From assembly GCA_012839345.1 (NCBI GenBank), contig DUNN01000003.1:1-64000 (forward strand): a stretch of 64,000 bases of DNA. The letters are read 5' to 3'. The notes beneath the pieces are model-generated. The model saw only the letters and a list, made by a program, of their open reading frames with translations. It did not search any database and was not told the DNA's origin. Every line of letters begins with the position of its first letter. Positions within the stretch are counted from its first letter, which is position 1. Both the position numbers and the translations under genes were made by a program. The stretch is from Clostridiales bacterium (GTDB lineage: Bacteria; Bacillota; Clostridia; Oscillospirales; Acutalibacteraceae). Shown piece after piece: positions 59,895 through 64,000 of the stretch.

Positions 59895-62357
59895 CTAAAT
59901 AAACAAACTTGTGTCGGACCGCTCTGCTGAGCCGAGGAAGGTGGCCACACCACCGATTTCCACACCGTCAATCAGTTCTTCGCGCCGGATGCCCATAATG
60001 TCCATGGACATTTGGCACGCCACCAGGCGGACACCGTTTGCCATGGCGGACTGGAGCAGTTCCTCCAGCGACGAAACGTTCTTCTTTTTCATAATCCCGC
60101 GAATCATCTTCGGTCCCATGCCGAGCATGTTCATGCGGGAAAGGCCGAGCTTTCCTGCGCCGCGCGGCATCATGATTCCGAACATTTTTTCCACCGCGCT
60201 TTTTGCCACGCGGACGCGGTTCGGTTTGCGCAGAACGTTCAACCCCCAAAAGGTGAAAAACAGCGTTACCTTGCGGCCCATGGCGGCTGCGCCATTTGCA
60301 ATAATCAGCGCCGCGAGCGCGCGGTCCAGGTCGCCGCTGAACACAACCATGCTTTTGTCGTTACCCGCCGAGGAGGAAACGGCCGGTGCCGCCAAACCTT
60401 TTCGGATGCGTACCGAATAGGCTCCGTTTTCGCGCTCTACAGAAAGCAGGTCGTTGCCCGTGCGTTCGCACCAAACATTGATGTCCGAAGCAAAGGCCGG
60501 GTCGGTAGCCCGGACCAGCAGGCATTCCCCGTCACGGATGGACTTGATTCCCTCCGCGACTTTCATAATGGGGCCGGGGCACTGCAGGCCGCAGGCGTCC
60601 ACCTCAATGACATTTTTCGCTTCGCAGCGGATGGGAGAGGACGATTCTGCCGGCTTCGGGATGCCCACACAGTCCGTGAGGCAGGGCGGCTCCCGGTCCG
60701 CCTTGGCGGTGATATAGGTCTTGTAGCCGCCGCTCAGGTTGTAAGCCTCGTAGCCGTTCTGCATCAGGATGCGGGAGGCCACGTACCCACGTAAACCGAC
60801 CTGGCAGAACAGATAAACCGGTTTGTCCTTCGGCAGCTCTTCCATGCGGGCGCGCAGGTCATCCAGCGGGAGATTGACCGCACCGGGGATGGTTCCCATA
60901 GCGTATTCATCCGGAGTGCGCACGTCCACCAAGGAAACTGCGCTTCGATCCAACGCATCCACTTGGTCGTAATGGAAGATTTTTGTTTCCCCACGCAGAA
61001 CGTTTGCCGCGACAAATCCAATCATGTTGACTGGGTCCTTGGCGGAGGAATACGGCGGAGCGTAGCAAAGCTCCAGCTTTTCCAAGTCGAATACCGTGCC
61101 GCCCAGACGGAGTGCGGTGGCCAGCACGTCGATGCGCTTGTCGACGCCTTCAGTACCAATCGCCTGTGCGCCAAGCAGTTTGCCTTCCGGCGTGAAGAGC
61201 AGCTTCATGCTCAACTGGGAAGCACCGGGGTAATACGTTGCATGGCTGGCGGGGTGGGTGTAGACCTTTTGGTATGGGATGCTCTGTGCTTTCAACTGCT
61301 TTTCGTTCAATCCGGTGGAAGCGGCCGTAAGTTCAAATACTTTCAGAACAGCGCTGCCCTGCACGCCGCCGTCCGGCTCCACAGGCCGATTCAGGACACT
61401 GCCCGCCACCAAGCGTGCCTGCCGGTTTGCCGGACCCGCAAGGGGAACCAGCGTTTCGGTTCCGGTGCCGAACTGATGCACGCCGATGGCATCGCCCACG
61501 GCAAAAATATGGGGGTCGCTGGTCGCGTAGGTTCCATCCACTTTTATGCTTCCTCCCACGCCCAGCTCCAGCCCGGCGTCCCGGGCAAGGGTGCTGTCCG
61601 GCGAAACCCCAATGCTGAGGATCACCAGATCAGCAGGAATGGATTTTTCTATGGACTGATCGGCGGCCAGATGCACCATCAGGGCATTTTCCTGCCCGGA
61701 GGAGGAAAATCCCTTTACACCATTGCCAAACAACAGCCGGATGCCATGCTCGCGCATCGCGCGATGGAGAATCGCCGCCATTTCCGGGTCCAGCGAGGCG
61801 ACCGCTTGATTCTGGAATTCCACAATGGTTACGTTTAGCCCGCGCTGACACAGGTTTTCCGCCATTTCCACGCCGATGAAGCCTGCGCCCACTACCACGG
61901 CGTTTTTCGGCTTGTTTTCCCGGATGTACTCGTCGATACGATAGGTATCCGGAACGGTGCGCAGGGTGAAAATGCCGTTCAGATCGATACCGGGCAGGTT
62001 GGGCCGCTTGGGCTGTGCACCGGGGGAGAGAATCAGCTTGTCATAGCTTTCTACATAGGTGCTTCCGTCCCGATGATTTATAACGTTAACAGTCTTTTGC
62101 TCCCGGTTGATTTGGACAACCTCCTGCATGGTGCGAACATCCACGCCAAAGCGCCTGCGAAGCAGCTCCGGCTGAGTGACGATGAGATTTTCTTTTTCGC
62201 GGATGGTTCCGCCAATATAATATGGAAGCCCGCAGTTTGCGTAGGAAATATATTCGCCCTTTTCAAACAGGATGATTTCCGCGTCCTCGCTCAGGCGGCG
62301 CAGCTTTGCCGCTGCACCTGCACCCCCTGCGACACCTCCAACAATCAGTACTTTCAT
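59895..62357 (-). CDS. Four-domain sulfur-redox protein: CoA-disulfide reductase, rhodanese, TusA and DsrE-like
   Basis: An 820-residue fusion. Residues 1-about 440 are an FAD/NAD(P)H disulfide oxidoreductase of the CoA-disulfide/persulfide reductase type, with GGVAGGAGAA and active-site Cys42 (YANCGLPYYIGG). About 450-550 are a rhodanese with active Cys in LFCQVGLRGY. About 590-660 are a TusA-like sulfur carrier with CGLQCPGPIM. The last 160 residues are a DsrE/F-like domain. It probably moves sulfane sulfur from persulfides along its own cysteines. The start at 62357 follows GAAAGGCGG and gives MKVLIVGG, matching the family. Confidence 0.9.
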   Translation of the reverse strand: MKVLIVGGVAGGAGAAAKLRRLSEDAEIILFEKGEYISYANCGLPYYIGGTIREKENLIVTQPELLRRRFGVDVRTMQEVVQINREQKTVNVINHRDGSTYVESYDKLILSPGAQPKRPNLPGIDLNGIFTLRTVPDTYRIDEYIRENKPKNAVVVGAGFIGVEMAENLCQRGLNVTIVEFQNQAVASLDPEMAAILHRAMREHGIRLLFGNGVKGFSSSGQENALMVHLAADQSIEKSIPADLVILSIGVSPDSTLARDAGLELGVGGSIKVDGTYATSDPHIFAVGDAIGVHQFGTGTETLVPLAGPANRQARLVAGSVLNRPVEPDGGVQGSAVLKVFELTAASTGLNEKQLKAQSIPYQKVYTHPASHATYYPGASQLSMKLLFTPEGKLLGAQAIGTEGVDKRIDVLATALRLGGTVFDLEKLELCYAPPYSSAKDPVNMIGFVAANVLRGETKIFHYDQVDALDRSAVSLVDVRTPDEYAMGTIPGAVNLPLDDLRARMEELPKDKPVYLFCQVGLRGYVASRILMQNGYEAYNLSGGYKTYITAKADREPPCLTDCVGIPKPAESSSPIRCEAKNVIEVDACGLQCPGPIMKVAEGIKSIRDGECLLVRATDPAFASDINVWCERTGNDLLSVERENGAYSVRIRKGLAAPAVSSSAGNDKSMVVFSGDLDRALAALIIANGAAAMGRKVTLFFTFWGLNVLRKPNRVRVAKSAVEKMFGIMMPRGAGKLGLSRMNMLGMGPKMIRGIMKKKNVSSLEELLQSAMANGVRLVACQMSMDIMGIRREELIDGVEIGGVATFLGSAERSDTSLFI

Positions 62358-62880
62358 AGAACAGCCGCCTTTCTGTTTATATCGAAATTTCTTCGAACAA
62401 GGCTCTTGTGAGATCCGAATCGGCGTGTGAGGTATGTTTCCTTGTATCCGGACCGGGGCTTTGCTCTGAAGAAAATGAATTTGCATCCACAATCGAGCAA
62501 ATTTCTTTGCTTCTATTTTAAGAAATCCCGATTGCTTTTTCCGTGACTTTATCACGAAGGCGGTTCATTCGGATGGAGTGGTGCTGCCTATGTGGTACGG
62601 TTTATAAAAATGCCGCCGGTTTTACCGGCGGCATCGAAAAGAGGATGATATGGTCTTCAATCAGCGGGGTCAGCCAGCATCGGGGAAATTCCCGAAGTGG
62701 TTACGGCAGATAAAAAATCGAGCTGCAAATGCTTTTCTTGCTGCTTTTGATGACATTTTTATGGGAAGACAGGCAGAATTTGCGTGAAAAAATCTATTTC
62801 CGGAAATTATTACCCGGGAAATGAAAGCCAAAATAGAAGAGCCTGTCCAAACACTGCTGGTTCAGAGGCAGGTTGTCCGG
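62358..62880. other. Gene-free stretch between two leftward genes
   Basis: No ORF is convincing. It contains the leader of the sulfur-redox gene on the right part of its promoter region and the terminator of the transglutaminase-like gene at 62605-62634. Between 62635 and 62880 nothing distinct is seen, so that gene has a long 3' untranslated region of about 245 nt. Confidence 0.5.
62604..62634 (-). terminator. Terminator of the leftward transglutaminase-like gene
   Basis: A perfect stem ATGCCGCCGGT (62610-62620)/ACCGGCGGCAT (62624-62634) with a 3-nt loop; on the minus strand it is followed by TTTTATAAA. Confidence 0.7.
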
Positions 62881-64000
62881 CTAGTCCACAATACTTTCGT
62901 CGGTCCGTTTTAAAATATCGATCATCCGCTCTGGAAATTCCTCATCGTAGCCGGCACAGGCGTATGCCACGCAGGGCCCGGGGCGGACAATGAGAGTCAG
63001 CGGGTAAAGGCCCTGTTCCAGTCCGAAACGGTTGACAAGAAGCTGTGCGGTATCGTCAAAATCCGCACTGTAAATCTCGATAAACGGCAGTTCTCTGCAG
63101 GCGAAAGCTACCGTTGGGTCCTTTTGCAGGGGATAGTCCGGGAGGATGAGGAGCACCTTGCAGTTTAAGCTGCTGATTACGGACCGCAGCGAGATGAAAT
63201 GCAAAAGAAGGCGGTCTGTGTCCGGTGTATTTTCCTGGAACCAGATTAGCACAGCGGGTTGATCTTTTACAATTTCATTCACCATTTCCGAACGGAAATG
63301 CATATCGTGCAGGCGGAACGGCGCCAGGGGCACACAGCCCGTTTCCTCCTCCGGACGGAGGTTGTGACACTTCAGTTCCAGCCGTTCGGATTCCCCGCTT
63401 TTCAGCTGAAACACCGTTTTTATGCAGTACAGGTTTTCGTTTACCCCGCGAACGGCGGTAATCAGCCGGTAGCACCCCGGCCGAAGCGAAAGTTCCAACT
63501 CTCCGTTTTCCGACCAAGATGCACCATCCAGATTTAACGTATGATAAGACCCGTCTTTCAACACAGCCAAGGTCCAGTGCCTGCGGTAAACGCGGAACCG
63601 GCTCCCACCGGAAAGAATTAGATTTGCGTTGGGTACCCGTCGGGAGGGCTTTTCGTTCACGGAATGAAACGAGCCGTTGAAAAAGTACTCGGCCGAACGG
63701 TCCACCGGATTTAGACGTGCGGGATACCCGAATGTGCGGCAGATGGCCACAAACAAAATCCTGCGGCCGGTTTCATCCATTAAGCCGGTTTTCAGCATGC
63801 TAAGCGGGGACGCATTGTACAGGGACGGTTCAGTCAGGCAGGGGATTTCCCTGATGTATTTCCACAGCAGGCGGGGATCCTTCCGCAGAATGCCGGCGTG
63901 GGCGCCCAGCTGGGCAATGATTCCGGAACGGTAGGCGGTAATCGGTTCTTCCGCAATTCTGGGGTTCATTAGATTTTTGAGATACAGTTCGTAATCATAC
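62881..64000 (-). CDS. Transglutaminase-like protein, N-terminus beyond the window
   Basis: The reading frame is open to the right edge of the window: before the ATG at 63969 it reads YDYELYLKNL, which runs smoothly into MNPRIAEEPITAYRSGI, so the true start lies outside. At least 372 residues. The segment DETGRRILFVAICRTFGYPA and RLNPVDRSAEYFF matches the Cys-less variant of a transglutaminase-like core used by some large clostridial proteins. The C-terminal half resembles a thioredoxin-like or redox fold (PAVLIWFQENTPDTDRLLLH) but has no CxxC. Function unknown. Confidence 0.6.
   Translation of the reverse strand, partial: YDYELYLKNLMNPRIAEEPITAYRSGIIAQLGAHAGILRKDPRLLWKYIREIPCLTEPSLYNASPLSMLKTGLMDETGRRILFVAICRTFGYPARLNPVDRSAEYFFNGSFHSVNEKPSRRVPNANLILSGGSRFRVYRRHWTLAVLKDGSYHTLNLDGASWSENGELELSLRPGCYRLITAVRGVNENLYCIKTVFQLKSGESERLELKCHNLRPEEETGCVPLAPFRLHDMHFRSEMVNEIVKDQPAVLIWFQENTPDTDRLLLHFISLRSVISSLNCKVLLILPDYPLQKDPTVAFACRELPFIEIYSADFDDTAQLLVNRFGLEQGLYPLTLIVRPGPCVAYACAGYDEEFPERMIDILKRTDESIVD

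Noticed and set aside
1-64000. CRISPR array, rRNA or insertion sequence
   Set aside because: No regularly spaced repeats, no rRNA segments and no transposase genes were seen.

Overview
The window looks like the chromosome of a spore-forming, motile, fermentative member of the Clostridia, most like the Oscillospiraceae/Ruminococcaceae (Caproiciproducens-type). The evidence is a moderately GC-rich core, Firmicutes-style Shine-Dalgarno sites with many TTG/GTG starts, the rimP-nusA-rnpM-L7Ae-infB operon, spoVT, SPOCS-type spore proteins, a CsoR-controlled copper pump, lactate dehydrogenase, malic enzyme and an iron alcohol dehydrogenase. The species is an inference; there is no rRNA or tRNA gene here to fix it.

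Positions 1 to about 11,200 are the right-hand part of an integrative mobile element whose left end lies outside the window. In order it carries a stand-alone reverse transcriptase with an AbiA-like C-terminus (AT-rich), a relaxase, a frameshifted XRE regulator, an AraC-acetyltransferase fusion overlapping an MFS efflux gene, a tiny ORF whose ribosome binding site sits in a hairpin loop, a sigma-like regulator, an excisionase and two tandem tyrosine recombinases. The first recombinase is broken by one in-frame TGA. An AT-rich gene-free stretch (11.2-11.94 kb) with repeated TATATATAG motifs follows.

Positions 12-18.4 kb hold a G5/3D cell-wall protein, two small membrane proteins, rpe, and four genes homologous to RnfC, RnfD, RnfE and RnfA. 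These four lack rnfG and rnfB and have lost most recognisable cofactor-binding residues: all four intramembrane Fe-S cysteines, the RnfC glycine-rich FMN/NADH loop and the canonical RnfD flavinylation motif. I regard this stripped-down Rnf-like complex as the most interesting system in the window.

Positions 18.5-34.2 kb are information-processing housekeeping: spoVT, the nusA-infB operon (with an attenuator-like terminator between its promoter and rimP), rbfA, nrnA, truB, ribF, rpsO, pnp, then proB-proA. Positions 34-41 kb mix unrecognised membrane or proline-rich proteins, a phosphodiesterase, phosphohexomutase, a PEP-mutase-like TIM barrel, a probable small RNA and an acetyltransferase. At 41-44 kb copA (with a copZ-like domain fused at its C-terminus and a possible internal start) and csoR follow a palindromic operator. 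At 44-53 kb are a chemoreceptor, dehydrogenases, two spore-coat-type proteins, malic enzyme and LDH. At 52.9-55.2 kb is a KdpDE-like two-component pair without kdp pump genes. At 55.6-59.8 kb a compact polyamine operon (speD, decarboxylase, speE, speB) could take arginine through agmatine and putrescine to spermidine. The window ends with a four-domain sulfur-redox protein and a transglutaminase-like gene cut by the right edge.
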